From an uncultured bacterium (GTDB taxonomy: Bacteria; Myxococcota_A; Bradymonadia; UBA7976; VGTA01), in NCBI GenBank assembly GCA_943788935.1, contig CALSSE010000004.1, positions 52,515 to 116,514 on the forward strand: a stretch of DNA of 64,000 bases. The letters are read 5' to 3'. The first letter of the stretch is position 1. Every line of letters begins with the position of its first letter. The translations under genes were made by a program, and so were the position numbers. The notes under the pieces are model-generated. The model saw only the letters and a program-made list of their open reading frames with translations, was not told the DNA's origin and did not search any database. Positions 1 to 8,605 of this stretch are shown here, piece by piece.

Positions 1-2553
1 ACCGTGGCTTGCAAAGTTTACGAGAGAGAGAGGGGGGGGGATGGGCAGTTTAGTGAGACTAGCGCTTCGCTCAGCGTTCGGCATAACTTCTTAGCGATAC
101 TCAGCTTTTTGGAGAAGCGAGTGGGTAACGGATGGTCAGGGAGAACCCTAGGGTATGACGGCTTGCCTCCGACTGACCAACTGATGATCCAGCGCTTAGT
201 GAGAGGTATTCTCGAGGATGAAGCGGCGATGAGTAACTCGACCGCGATACCTTTCACATATGTCGTTGGCGGTAACTTGATGGCGCTCTCCGCCTATTTA
301 GCCTCTGACGGGCCTAATGAAGTGAACGCTACGGTTACTGTCGAACAAGCGATGTCTAACGCTGTCCTCGCGATGCAATCGGTTCAAGCGGACCGCATAC
401 CCAATAATGAGGGCGGATGGAATTATCGACGCCCTGAGGTGAGCGGTGACCTCTCTACCACACAATTCGCGGTCGCAGGATTGAGCGCTGCTTCTAATCT
501 CATCGAGGGCGCTTCGAGCCCCCTACAAGATGTGATCCCTTTCTTGCAGCGAAGTCAACAGAGTAACGAAGGAGGGCTTGGTTATAGGCCCTCGAGCGCG
601 CCCTCTTCCTCGATGACCGCGACTGGTCTTTGGTGTTACCGTCTCGCTGAGGTCCCTGTAGAGTCGGTCGATGTTCAGGGAGCGCTCTCCTGGATGCTTA
701 ATAACTATACCTATGACAGCATGATGGGCCCTTTCAGCAGTTCTAGCGTCTACTATTATCTCTGGGCAGCAGAGAAAGCCCTAACCGTCTCTGGAGAGGA
801 CTCCTTGGTGATGGGTAATCCTCAGGAGTTAGTCACCGCTGAAGACTTCGGTCGTCTCAACCCAGCGCTCTTTGGCTATCCTGAAGAAGAAGCGAGTCAT
901 TATTTTGATTTTGCTCATCAGCTCTTAGAGTGGCAAGATGTCAACGGTCAATGGGGCACGCGCCATAATGATAGTATAAGGGGGTGGAGTCCTCTCTCTA
1001 GTCACACCTTCGCTATCTTGACCTTGGAGCGTTCTTTGGGGGGCGTCTGCCTTGATAGCGATGAGGACAGTCTCTGCGGTGTAGAAGACAATTGCCCAGA
1101 GATTCCCAATCCTGACCAGCTCGATGAAGACCAAGATGGCGTAGGAGACGCCTGTGACAATTGTCCGAAGATCATTAATCGTGCTCAAGAAGACAGCGAT
1201 GTAGACGGGAGAGGTGATGCTTGTGATCGATACTACTGCATCCCCGATGGATATGCAGAGGTCTGTGATGGCTTAGACAATGACTGTGATGGACTCATTG
1301 ATATCAGTGCTCAGGGAGAGCCGGTTGTTGATCCTGATCGCTGCGCGACAGGCCTGCCAGGGGTATGTAGCCTTGGTCAATACATATGCACTAGCCGTGG
1401 TGATGTCGCTTGCGCTCCACAGCAGAGTATCGCGGAGGAGATATGTGATGGTTTGGATAATGACTGCGACGGTCTGATCGATGAAGAGGTGAGAAATCGT
1501 TGCGGTCTATGTGGTCCGACACCTGATGAGCGCTGTGATGGCTTAGATAATGACTGTGATGGAGATATAGATGAGGAGGCAACAGAAGCCAACGCTGAGG
1601 GAGCTCTCTGCCCTGCAGAACAAGTCTGTGCGCGACTCTTTAGTGTATGCGCAGAAGGGTGTCAGATCGACCAAGAGTGCACTACAGGTCAAGTGTGTGC
1701 CTCGGGATTCTGTATTGATCCCTGTGTAGGGCTCGCTTGTGCGCAAGATGAGCGCTGTGAGAGCGGGCAGTGCGTAGATATATGTGAAGGAGTGAGCTGT
1801 GACGGAGATGAGGTCTGCGCTCAGGGGCGATGTGGTCCAAACGATTGTCGTCATCTTGGCTGTGATTCAGGACTTAGATGTCAAGCAGGAGAGTGCGTGA
1901 CTGACCCTTGCGCTGGGCTCTCTTGTGGCGAGGGAACCTTTTGTCGAGAGGGGGTATGCATTCTCTCTTGTGCCGAAGTAAGCTGCATCTATGGAGAGGC
2001 ATGCGTTGATGGTGCTTGTATAGATATTTCATGTCGCGGAGAGGTCTGCGAGGAGGGAGAGGCTTGTGATGGAGAGCGATGTGTCATCGATCCTTGTGAA
2101 CCGTCTACATGTGCTTCGGGAGAGGTCTGCCTTGAGGGAGAGTGCGCCACTGACCCCTGCCAATGGGTGAGCTGCCTCAGCGGAGAACGGTGTGAACTGA
2201 GAGGGGGAGAGGCTCAGTGTGTCGCTGATTGGTATGAGCCAGCAGAGATGAGCGGCGGAGAGATGAGCGGCGGAGAGATGAGCGGCGGAGAGATGAGCGG
2301 TGGAGAGATGAGCGGTGGAGAGATGAGCGGTGGAGAAATGAACGGCGGAGAAATGAACGGCGGAGAGACGAGCGGCGGAGAGACGAGCGGCGGAGAGACG
2401 AGCGGCGGAGAGACGAGCAGCGGAGAGATGATGAGTAATAAATCGCCTTCAGAGGGTTGCCAATCTCGAAGAATAATGAGCTCAATAGAGCTGGGCGGTT
2501 GGTCCTTATTCTTTATCCTTCTTGGCTTGAGACGACGTCAAATGGTCGACTAA
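1..2553 (+). CDS. MopE-like cysteine-rich surface protein with helical-barrel repeats, 5' truncated by window edge
   Basis: The reading frame is open to the window edge, so the true start lies upstream; the first in-frame GTG at 4 is not convincing. Residues ~20-350 carry three repeats of the prenyltransferase/squalene-cyclase helical-barrel type (GGWNYR, GGLGYR, NGQWGTR). Next come thrombospondin type-3-like calcium-binding repeats (DSDEDSLCG, DEDQDGVGDACDNCP), then three CDGLDNDCDG motifs as in myxobacterial MopE. About ten short six-Cys-type segments follow (C..GE.C..G.C). A 12-unit SGGEM/NGGET repeat leads to a C-terminal GC, a hydrophobic stretch (GGWSLFFILLGL) and RRR, resembling MYXO-CTERM sorting signals. 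Inference: an exported, cell-surface-anchored calcium- or metal-binding protein. The ligand is unknown. A G9 tract at 32-40 lies inside the frame. Confidence 0.8.
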   Translation, partial: TVACKVYERERGGDGQFSETSASLSVRHNFLAILSFLEKRVGNGWSGRTLGYDGLPPTDQLMIQRLVRGILEDEAAMSNSTAIPFTYVVGGNLMALSAYLASDGPNEVNATVTVEQAMSNAVLAMQSVQADRIPNNEGGWNYRRPEVSGDLSTTQFAVAGLSAASNLIEGASSPLQDVIPFLQRSQQSNEGGLGYRPSSAPSSSMTATGLWCYRLAEVPVESVDVQGALSWMLNNYTYDSMMGPFSSSSVYYYLWAAEKALTVSGEDSLVMGNPQELVTAEDFGRLNPALFGYPEEEASHYFDFAHQLLEWQDVNGQWGTRHNDSIRGWSPLSSHTFAILTLERSLGGVCLDSDEDSLCGVEDNCPEIPNPDQLDEDQDGVGDACDNCPKIINRAQEDSDVDGRGDACDRYYCIPDGYAEVCDGLDNDCDGLIDISAQGEPVVDPDRCATGLPGVCSLGQYICTSRGDVACAPQQSIAEEICDGLDNDCDGLIDEEVRNRCGLCGPTPDERCDGLDNDCDGDIDEEATEANAEGALCPAEQVCARLFSVCAEGCQIDQECTTGQVCASGFCIDPCVGLACAQDERCESGQCVDICEGVSCDGDEVCAQGRCGPNDCRHLGCDSGLRCQAGECVTDPCAGLSCGEGTFCREGVCILSCAEVSCIYGEACVDGACIDISCRGEVCEEGEACDGERCVIDPCEPSTCASGEVCLEGECATDPCQWVSCLSGERCELRGGEAQCVADWYEPAEMSGGEMSGGEMSGGEMSGGEMSGGEMSGGEMNGGEMNGGETSGGETSGGETSGGETSSGEMMSNKSPSEGCQSRRIMSSIELGGWSLFFILLGLRRRQMVD
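2251..2430 (+). repeat. 12 tandem 15-bp units coding SGGEM/NGGET linker
   Basis: Twelve 15-bp units (consensus agcggcggagagatg) run without interruption and in frame inside the MopE-like gene. Units 4-6 share a ggt variant, units 7-8 begin aac, and units 8-11 end in acg. This shows stepwise duplication with block-wise spread of variants. They encode a flexible, glycine- and glutamate-rich stalk just before the membrane-anchor signal. Copy number is likely to vary between strains. Confidence 0.97.
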
Positions 2554-2618
2554 TCGACCCTGAGTTGAGGATTTGTTAACCTGTTAGCGTTTCATCGCTT
2601 AAGAGTTAATGTTTTGGC

Positions 2619-2647
2619 TTGACGACGTTTTAATGCTCATCTAACAT
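2619..2647 (+). promoter_or_regulatory. Putative sigma70 promoter upstream of parAB
   Basis: TTGACG (2619-2624, 5/6 to consensus) and TAACAT (2642-2647, 4/6) are separated by exactly 17 bp. The predicted start of transcription, near 2654, would give parA a leader of about 265 nt that includes the hairpin run at 2695-2825. Confidence 0.45.
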
Positions 2648-2694
2648 GAATTTAGTCTCGTCCATGAGGGTGAACATTCTTCCTTAATGACTTA

Positions 2695-2825
2695 ACAGGG
2701 AGCGGCCTCTCTTCGTGGAGTTGAGGAGCTCTTTAGCTCGATCGCAGAAGCGATGATTGCTGCGCCCACCTACAGAGTGTGGGGTTGAGTGTAAAGTCCC
2801 AAGATTTGGGCGGGACCGCTTAGTG
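2695..2825 (+). ncRNA. Candidate structured RNA / long structured leader of parA
   Basis: No ORF is supported between 2554 and 2921. The central part contains four clear adjacent hairpins: GAGCT-CTTT-AGCTC, ATCGC-AGAA-GCGAT, CCCAC-N9-GTGGG and CCCAA-GAT-TTGGG. They are enclosed by a possible closing stem AGCGG (from 2701) with CCGCT (ending 2820). Such density is unusual for plain spacer. I do not recognise it as 6S, SRP, tmRNA or RNase P RNA. It could be a free-standing small RNA or a cis-acting leader. No U-rich terminator is visible at its end. Confidence 0.4.
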
Positions 2826-2921
2826 GCTTGAACCTTCACGCAAAAGGCTCTAGAAGTATTCAGTCAGATGTGTTTGTGACTCGTTCACTCCTCAAGCCTC
2901 TTGCCTGTTGTAGGAAATTCC

Positions 2922-3704
2922 ATGGCTAAAGTTATCCCTGTCGTGAATCAAAAGGGTGGTGTTGGTAAGACCACGACCGCCGTTAACTTGAGCGCTTGTC
3001 TCGCTCTCAGAGGCTACAAAGTCTTGGTGATTGATCTTGATCCTCAAGGTAATTGTAGCAGCTCTTTTGGTGTCGATAAAGATACGCTAGGCGCCCATGC
3101 GTATCACTTATTACTCGGCCAAGCTAAGCTCCCCGATGTCATCTATCAAACAGAGATAGACAGCTTACATATCGTACCCACTAATATGAACTTAGCGGGG
3201 GCAGAGGTGGAGCTCGTCACCGAGATGGGTCGTGAGGGTCGATTAGTGGAGGCTCTTCATGGTCAAGTTGATGATTATGATCTTGTCTTTGTAGACTGTC
3301 CTCCTTCGCTCGGTTTAGTAACCTTGAACGCCTTGACCGCTGCCGATGGAGTGATTGTTCCTCTTCAATGCGAGTACTTTTCTCTCGAAGGGGTCTCACA
3401 GCTGCTCCGTACCCTAGAGCTCGTGCAATCTCGTATCAACCCGAAGGTGAAACTTGAGGGGGTGGTCCTGACCATGTTTGATCGACGTAATAAGCTCAGC
3501 TTTCAAGTTCAGTCAGAAGTGCAGAACTATTTTGGGGAGCTACTCTTTGAGACCCCCATCCCTCGGAACGTTCGCTTAAGTGAGAGTCCCTCTCATGGGA
3601 AGCCCATCGCGCTCTATGATAGAAGATCAACGGGGGCGGTCGCTTACGAGGCCTTGGCCGATGAAGCGATCACTCGTTTAGAGCTCTCTCTGGAGTCTCG
3701 TTAA
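2922..3704 (+). CDS. parA: Chromosome partitioning ATPase ParA
   Basis: 260 aa. This MinD/ParA-family ATPase binds the nucleoid and drives segregation of ParB-parS complexes. The deviant Walker A motif KGGVGKTT spans residues 11-18 (signature Lys11 and Lys16). The Walker A' region LDPQGN follows, then YDLVFVDCPPS (Walker B). ATG 2922 is preferred over the in-frame TTG 2901 because AGGAA lies a few bases upstream and because family members begin close to this motif. It has no N-terminal HTH, so it belongs to the short chromosomal (Soj-type) class. parB follows 70 bp downstream. No parS-like site (TGTTTCACGTGAAACA) was seen nearby. Confidence 0.95.
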   Translation: MAKVIPVVNQKGGVGKTTTAVNLSACLALRGYKVLVIDLDPQGNCSSSFGVDKDTLGAHAYHLLLGQAKLPDVIYQTEIDSLHIVPTNMNLAGAEVELVTEMGREGRLVEALHGQVDDYDLVFVDCPPSLGLVTLNALTAADGVIVPLQCEYFSLEGVSQLLRTLELVQSRINPKVKLEGVVLTMFDRRNKLSFQVQSEVQNYFGELLFETPIPRNVRLSESPSHGKPIALYDRRSTGAVAYEALADEAITRLELSLESR

Positions 3705-3774
3705 CGCTTACTCCTCTCCCTTACGATTCTCAGATAGACTCCCGATCAGTATTAAGTCAAAGGTGGACCACCGA

Positions 3775-4740
3775 ATGAGTAAGAAACGTCTCGATGGAAA
3801 GAGCGGAGTCAAAGGTTTAGGGACGCGACCCCTAGGCGCCAACCCCTTAGCGGGATCTCCACTCGTTGGCTCACCGATTGCTGGTGGCGGGCTCGGAGGA
3901 GGTCAAGGACTGGGTGCTCTTATCCCTGGGGGAGAGATGATCGGTCGCTTGCTAGAAGTCAAAGTAGAGCATATTCGACCTGATCCTCAGCAGCCACGTA
4001 AGCGCTTCCATGTAGAGGCGCTCACCGAACTCGCTGACTCTATTAAGGCTAATGGGATTCTTCAGCCTCTGATCGTCTCTCCTTCGGGTGGAGGGTATTA
4101 TCAGATTATCGCCGGTGAGAGACGATGGAGGGCAGCTCAACAGGCAGGCCTTCACAAAGTGCCCGTGGTGAGTCGCGAAGTGAATGAGCAGGTCGCCTTC
4201 GAGCTCGCTCTTTTGGAGAACATTCAACGAGTCGACCTCACTCCGCTCGAAGAGGCGATGTCATATAAACGTCTCTCCGAAGAGTTTAGCCTCTCTCATG
4301 AGCAGATCGCTGAGCGTACAGGGAAGCGTAGAGCGACGATTAGCAATGCTCTCCGTCTTCTTAAACTCCCTCCCTCTGTGCTTGCAATGATCGATGCTCA
4401 ATCGATCTCTGCCGGTCATGGGCGAGCGCTTTTACAGCTCAAAGAAACAGCGCTTATTATTAGCTTTGCTGGTCGCTGTGTAGAGCAGGGATGGAGCGTA
4501 CGTGAGTTAGAGCGTCAAGTGAAAGCACAAGAGCAAGACTCGGGGAGCGATGAAGGAGCTCCCGCAGAGTCAGCGATACCGCCATGGGCTGTAGGACTTG
4601 AGTCAGCCTTACTCAGCGCGCTCGAACAGAGCGGGGTGAGCGTTAAAGTGAAGGCGCAACGAGGGGGAGGCGCTCAACTCAAGCTCAACGTCAACGATGA
4701 AGAGAGCGCGCGACGATTGCTCTCACTCTTCGATAGCTGA
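3775..4740 (+). CDS. parB: Chromosome partitioning protein ParB (CTPase, parS-binding)
   Basis: 321 aa. ParB loads on parS sites, slides as a CTP-dependent clamp and partners ParA. Visible features: a low-complexity N-terminus rich in Gly, Pro and Leu (LGANPLAGSPLVG), the N-terminal CTP-binding domain with GERRWR at residues 114-119, and the HTH at ~172-197 (HEQIAERTGKRRATISNALR). The C-terminal dimerisation region lies at ~260-321. ATG 3775 is chosen over GTG 3763 because AAGGTGG sits 6-8 nt before it. The N-terminal box that binds ParA is masked by the repeat-like glycine-rich stretch (residues 15-50). Confidence 0.95.
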   Translation: MSKKRLDGKSGVKGLGTRPLGANPLAGSPLVGSPIAGGGLGGGQGLGALIPGGEMIGRLLEVKVEHIRPDPQQPRKRFHVEALTELADSIKANGILQPLIVSPSGGGYYQIIAGERRWRAAQQAGLHKVPVVSREVNEQVAFELALLENIQRVDLTPLEEAMSYKRLSEEFSLSHEQIAERTGKRRATISNALRLLKLPPSVLAMIDAQSISAGHGRALLQLKETALIISFAGRCVEQGWSVRELERQVKAQEQDSGSDEGAPAESAIPPWAVGLESALLSALEQSGVSVKVKAQRGGGAQLKLNVNDEESARRLLSLFDS

Positions 4741-4755
4741 GGAGCGATCGAGGGC

Positions 4756-5949
4756 TCAAATAGGCTCGCTGTTGCTCACCTCATAGCGAGGCAGATGTCC
4801 GGCGATCCTCGCTACTACTTCATAATTGATAGTGTTTGCCCACTGAGCGACCTCATCGGCGCTGATCTCTTCATGACCATCGCGACCGATAAGGGTCACT
4901 CGATCACCCATGCAGATCAGCGGTAAATCAGTGATGTCTACCATACAGATATTCATGCAAACTCGTCCTCGAATCGGCGCTCTTTGTCCCTTAATAAGGA
5001 CTTGTCCTCGGTTACTTAAGCTGCGGTCATATCCTTCGTAGTAGCCAACGGGAATCACGGCCAAGCGGGTAGGACGAGTCGTGGTATAGGTGCAGCCATA
5101 GCCAATCGGCTCACCGCTCGCGACCTCTCTAACTTGAGCGACTCGTGACCGCCAACTCAGCGCGGGACTTAAGGGGGGACTTAGGAGCGACGCAGTCTCT
5201 GATCGAACCGTCGGTGAAGGCCATAGACCATAGCTCGCGATCCCTATACGAGCGAGACTGAGAGCTCTCTCCGGCCACAAAAGGCTAGCGGCGCTATTAG
5301 CGATATGACAAAGGAGCGGTCGACCGGCGAGCTCCTCGAGCTCCCTCGCTGCTTCTCGTAAGCGGGTGAGTTGTAGCTCTGCAAAGCGATGCTCAGTGGT
5401 GTCCTCGATATTGGCGAAGTGTGAGGTGACGCCGATGAGGTTTAGCGGTGGATGAGCGCTGATCATCTTCACAAACTCTCGCGCTCTCGACAGTGATATA
5501 CCTTGTCGATGGTTTCCGGTCTCGATTTTAAGGTGTAGTTTCAGAGATCGAATGAGCAGGGGGGATGTGTGAGCGAGCTCACCTAAACGCTGTAAATGCT
5601 CCTCTTGATAGAGGACTAAATGTAGGGCGAGCGCGGCGGCTTCTTCTAAGTCCTCAACCTGGGTCGGTCCAAAGACATAAATGGGGACATTGACTCCTGA
5701 TTCTCTGAGCAATGAGGCTTCGTGGAGAGTGTGGACACATAACCAATCAGCGCCACCGCGTAGGAATGCATGAGCAGCGGTCAGTAGCCCATGGCCATAA
5801 GCATTGGACTTCACCGCCGGGGCGATGAGAGTAGAGGGAGAGAGGTGACCTTTGAGGGCCTTAATATTATCCTCTAAAGCCTGAGCGTTAATCTCACACC
5901 AAGTGAGGTCTCTTCGCCACGGTACAGTAATGCTCGGTGCCTCTCCCAC
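4756..5949 (-). CDS. alr: Alanine racemase
   Basis: 397 aa. PLP-dependent interconversion of L- and D-alanine, supplying D-Ala for peptidoglycan. The PLP lysine is Lys47 in AVKSNAYGHG. The catalytic Tyr region is GYGCTYTT, and GYYEGYDRSLSN and GRVCMNICMVDIT are the conserved C-terminal motifs. The usual CMD of the last motif is CMN here. The GTG start overlaps a GAGGG site lying across the stop of the upstream permease gene, with only 3 bp between the genes, so translation is probably coupled. It converges on parB (15 bp apart). Confidence 0.93.
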   Translation of the reverse strand: MGEAPSITVPWRRDLTWCEINAQALEDNIKALKGHLSPSTLIAPAVKSNAYGHGLLTAAHAFLRGGADWLCVHTLHEASLLRESGVNVPIYVFGPTQVEDLEEAAALALHLVLYQEEHLQRLGELAHTSPLLIRSLKLHLKIETGNHRQGISLSRAREFVKMISAHPPLNLIGVTSHFANIEDTTEHRFAELQLTRLREAARELEELAGRPLLCHIANSAASLLWPERALSLARIGIASYGLWPSPTVRSETASLLSPPLSPALSWRSRVAQVREVASGEPIGYGCTYTTTRPTRLAVIPVGYYEGYDRSLSNRGQVLIKGQRAPIRGRVCMNICMVDITDLPLICMGDRVTLIGRDGHEEISADEVAQWANTINYEVVARIAGHLPRYEVSNSEPI

Positions 5950-5952
5950 TCT

Positions 5953-7143
5953 TTACCCTCTCATCATAATAGCGATCGGCTCAAGACCCTCCACATGAGA
6001 GCAGATGACTTTAACAGAGACCATAATCGGGATCGCGAGGATCATCCCTACCGGACCCCAAATGAGACCCCATAAGAGCATAGAGAGGAAGACGACCAAA
6101 GGGGAGAGCCTCACTTTCTGTCCTACATAATTGGGCTCGACAACGCTCCCGATCACCGCGTTAATCAACGCTAAGCAGATCGTCACAGTGAGCGCTGTTC
6201 CAAAGCTGAGGTTAGGGTCGATGAGGGCGATAGTGATCGGAGGGAGGGAGGCAGCGATCGCTCCGACAGTAGGGATGAAGTTGAGAGGGAAGGTGAGCAT
6301 CGCCCAAAAGAAGGCAAAATCTACTTCGGCAACTTTGAGAACCGCATAGACACAGGTGGCGGTGAGGAGACTGGTGAGCGTCTTAGCGATCACATAAGCG
6401 CGCACATCAAGCCCAATATCAGACATGGAGATCAAGAGCGGATGATCCTTACCATAAGCTTCAGTGACCTTCTCCTTCATGGCGTGACTCTCGAGGAGGA
6501 TGAAGATGCTCAACAGGAGAGTGAGGAAGAAATTACCTAAGATAGTGGTCGTGGTCGTGAGCCCTCTCTGAGTAAGTTTGACTCCTTGATCTATCGCTTT
6601 GGGGAGAACACTCTCTCCGATCTCCTTACGTAAGGCTTCTTGAGCTTTAGGGCTCTCTATTTTACCGCTTACCCACTCTACGCCTTCGGTGATCTCTTGG
6701 ATCATGGCATCCCTATATTTAGGCAGAGATCTACTCAGAGGACCGACGGTAGCGGTGAAGGCGAAGAGGACAGCGGAGATCGCGACCAATGAGAAGAGAT
6801 GGGAAATGAGTGTAGAGAGGGTAAAGGGCACGCCCCAACCATTCATCTTATGGATCGCAGGAGAGAGTAAGAAGGCGAAGAGAATTGCTAAAACGAGGGG
6901 GATCAGCAGTGATTTTAAATAAATTAAGAGAAAACCGATCAAGAGGATCGCTAAGAGCCTCATCACTAGTCGCTGCGCGAGCTGTGAAGCCTGCTCTGAT
7001 CGCATTACTTTGATCTTAGCAGTACTAGTCATGGGCGCGCTCGCTTCTTTGGAGGGGGGGTGAAGAGCTTCTTTAGTCGTCTCTTTGGTGGCTTCGCTTT
7101 GAGTTGATCTTTGAGCGTTAGACCTCTTCTTTGACTTACTCAT
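5953..7143 (-). CDS. AI-2E family (PerM/YdiK-like) membrane permease
   Basis: 396 aa. The hydrophilic N-terminus (~65 aa rich in Ser/Lys/Thr) is followed by about eight membrane segments in the pattern of the AI-2E transporter family: a hydrophobic pair (LLAILLIGFLLIYLKSL, LLIPLVLAILFAFLLSP), a long soluble linker, then PLNFIPTVGAIAASLPP and VVEPNYVGQKVRLSPLVVFLS near the end. The family includes exporters of autoinducer-2 and Na+/H+ antiporter-like members; the substrate cannot be assigned. A good GAGGAGAAGG site precedes ATG 7143. It is the first gene of a two-gene unit with alr. Confidence 0.88.
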   Translation of the reverse strand: MSKSKKRSNAQRSTQSEATKETTKEALHPPSKEASAPMTSTAKIKVMRSEQASQLAQRLVMRLLAILLIGFLLIYLKSLLIPLVLAILFAFLLSPAIHKMNGWGVPFTLSTLISHLFSLVAISAVLFAFTATVGPLSRSLPKYRDAMIQEITEGVEWVSGKIESPKAQEALRKEIGESVLPKAIDQGVKLTQRGLTTTTTILGNFFLTLLLSIFILLESHAMKEKVTEAYGKDHPLLISMSDIGLDVRAYVIAKTLTSLLTATCVYAVLKVAEVDFAFFWAMLTFPLNFIPTVGAIAASLPPITIALIDPNLSFGTALTVTICLALINAVIGSVVEPNYVGQKVRLSPLVVFLSMLLWGLIWGPVGMILAIPIMVSVKVICSHVEGLEPIAIMMRG

Positions 7144-7230
7144 ATACAGCCTTCTCCTCTATTTAGTTGAGGATAACACAGGCTGACGCCTGCATAATTC
7201 ATCGTTTATTTGAAAACTTTACTACTCCAA

Positions 7231-8586
7231 TTAAAGCGCAGATACAACCGGCAGGTCTGACCAGCAGGTTGTATATCGTGGAGAGAGCGATGACTGTAGC
7301 GCTCGCCAAGGCTGATCTGCTATAGACCCCGATGAATCTCGATGAAGAGGTTTGACTGGGATCCCTCCTATTTGTACTGCGCCTCTACCGAATCGCCGAT
7401 TGAGCTCATCTTCTACTTTAGAGAGTTTTACTCGTCGTGGATCAGGCCTCATCGTCGCTAATTCAAGCTGAGAGTCGTCTCTTAGGTCTAGGGCGAGGAG
7501 TCCCGCTTTACGCCACGCGATTGGTCGACCTAAGAGAGAGGGGGCCTCAGACAGCGCGCTTGTGCTCAGTGACTGATAGAGCGTTAAAGCGAGCTTGATG
7601 AGCGAAGAGCTATCAGCGGTATATGATGGCAAGCCAGCGCTCAACTTCACTCGATAATATAAGGGGGCAGAGCGACCGCTTCGACGAGCGGGAGAGGAGG
7701 CAGAGAGCCACAATAAGAGGCTGCCCGCTCGACGCTGATGTGTGCGTAGTCGTTGACCTAGTTGGGCGGCAAAAGCGCTGATCGCCTCTCGTAAGATAAC
7801 CTCATCTTTGATTGGCCGAGAGAAGGTACGACTGTAACGAATCGATGAGCGCGGAGGTGGACTCGTCTCTAAAGGAATACATCGTTCACCGCGCAGCTCA
7901 CGAGAGAGTCGCAATAGATAAACATGTCGAGCAGCGATTCTTATTCGCTCAGGTGATGCCTCAGCGAGGTCGAGGGCCCTCTCTAGTCCTATACGTCGTA
8001 AGCGCTCAGCCCAGCGTCGACCCACACCCCACACCGCTTCAATGTCGAGCTGACGAAGAGCACTCACACGTCGCTGTTCGGTGTGGAGTAGATGAATACG
8101 TTCAGGAGAGCGCTTAGCGAAGTGTGTCGCCGCTTTCGCTAATGATTTAGTGAGCCCTAAGCCTATAGAGACTGGAATACCGGTTCGATCCAAGACTCTT
8201 CGCCTTAACTCATGGGCAAAGCGAGATAGATCATAGATCGACAGCTCGCTGACATCGACAAAGGCCTCATCAATGGAATAGACCTCTACTCTCGGGCGAC
8301 CGCCTTCCTCGATGAACTCACGGATCGTTTGCATAACGCGACGAGAGAGATCGGCGTAGAGGCTAAAGTTTGATGAGAAGACCGCCACTTGATGAGCCTG
8401 GAGCTTTGAGTGACATTGAAAGAAGGGCTCACCCATCTTCACCCCGAGGGATTTGACTTCTGGAGATCGGGCGATCACACAGCCATCATTGTTAGAGAGC
8501 ACTGCGACTGGTCGATACCAAAGATCTGGACGGAATACACGCTCACATGAAGCGAAGAAGTGGTCACAATCGATTAAGGCATACAT
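7231..8586 (-). CDS. umuC: Translesion DNA polymerase V catalytic subunit UmuC
   Basis: 451 aa, Y-family polymerase. With activated UmuD it performs error-prone bypass during the SOS response. The N-terminus MYALIDCDHFFASCERVFRP carries the first catalytic Asp. VLSNNDGCVIARSPEVKSLGVKMG and VEVYSIDEAFVDVS (second metal-binding acidic pair) match UmuC closely. The HhH region AVWGVGRRWAERLRRIGLERA and a UmuC-type C-terminus follow. The gene lies 19 bp downstream of umuD in one unit. GGAGG lies ~12 nt before the start, slightly long spacing. Confidence 0.95.
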   Translation of the reverse strand: MYALIDCDHFFASCERVFRPDLWYRPVAVLSNNDGCVIARSPEVKSLGVKMGEPFFQCHSKLQAHQVAVFSSNFSLYADLSRRVMQTIREFIEEGGRPRVEVYSIDEAFVDVSELSIYDLSRFAHELRRRVLDRTGIPVSIGLGLTKSLAKAATHFAKRSPERIHLLHTEQRRVSALRQLDIEAVWGVGRRWAERLRRIGLERALDLAEASPERIRIAARHVYLLRLSRELRGERCIPLETSPPPRSSIRYSRTFSRPIKDEVILREAISAFAAQLGQRLRTHQRRAGSLLLWLSASSPARRSGRSAPLYYRVKLSAGLPSYTADSSSLIKLALTLYQSLSTSALSEAPSLLGRPIAWRKAGLLALDLRDDSQLELATMRPDPRRVKLSKVEDELNRRFGRGAVQIGGIPVKPLHRDSSGSIADQPWRALQSSLSPRYTTCWSDLPVVSAL

Positions 8587-8605
8587 GGGTACGCTTAGCC
8601 TCCAT

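Noticed and set aside
2177..2485. Minus-strand ORF rich in RRSSLRRS repeats
   Set aside because: Antisense shadow of the SGGEM repeat; no ribosome binding site and no independent composition.
2695..2825. 6S RNA, SRP RNA or RNase P RNA
   Set aside because: 6S is one long bulged hairpin, SRP RNA carries a conserved GGAAGCAG-type loop, and RNase P RNA is longer with a GAGGAAAGUCC core; none was seen.
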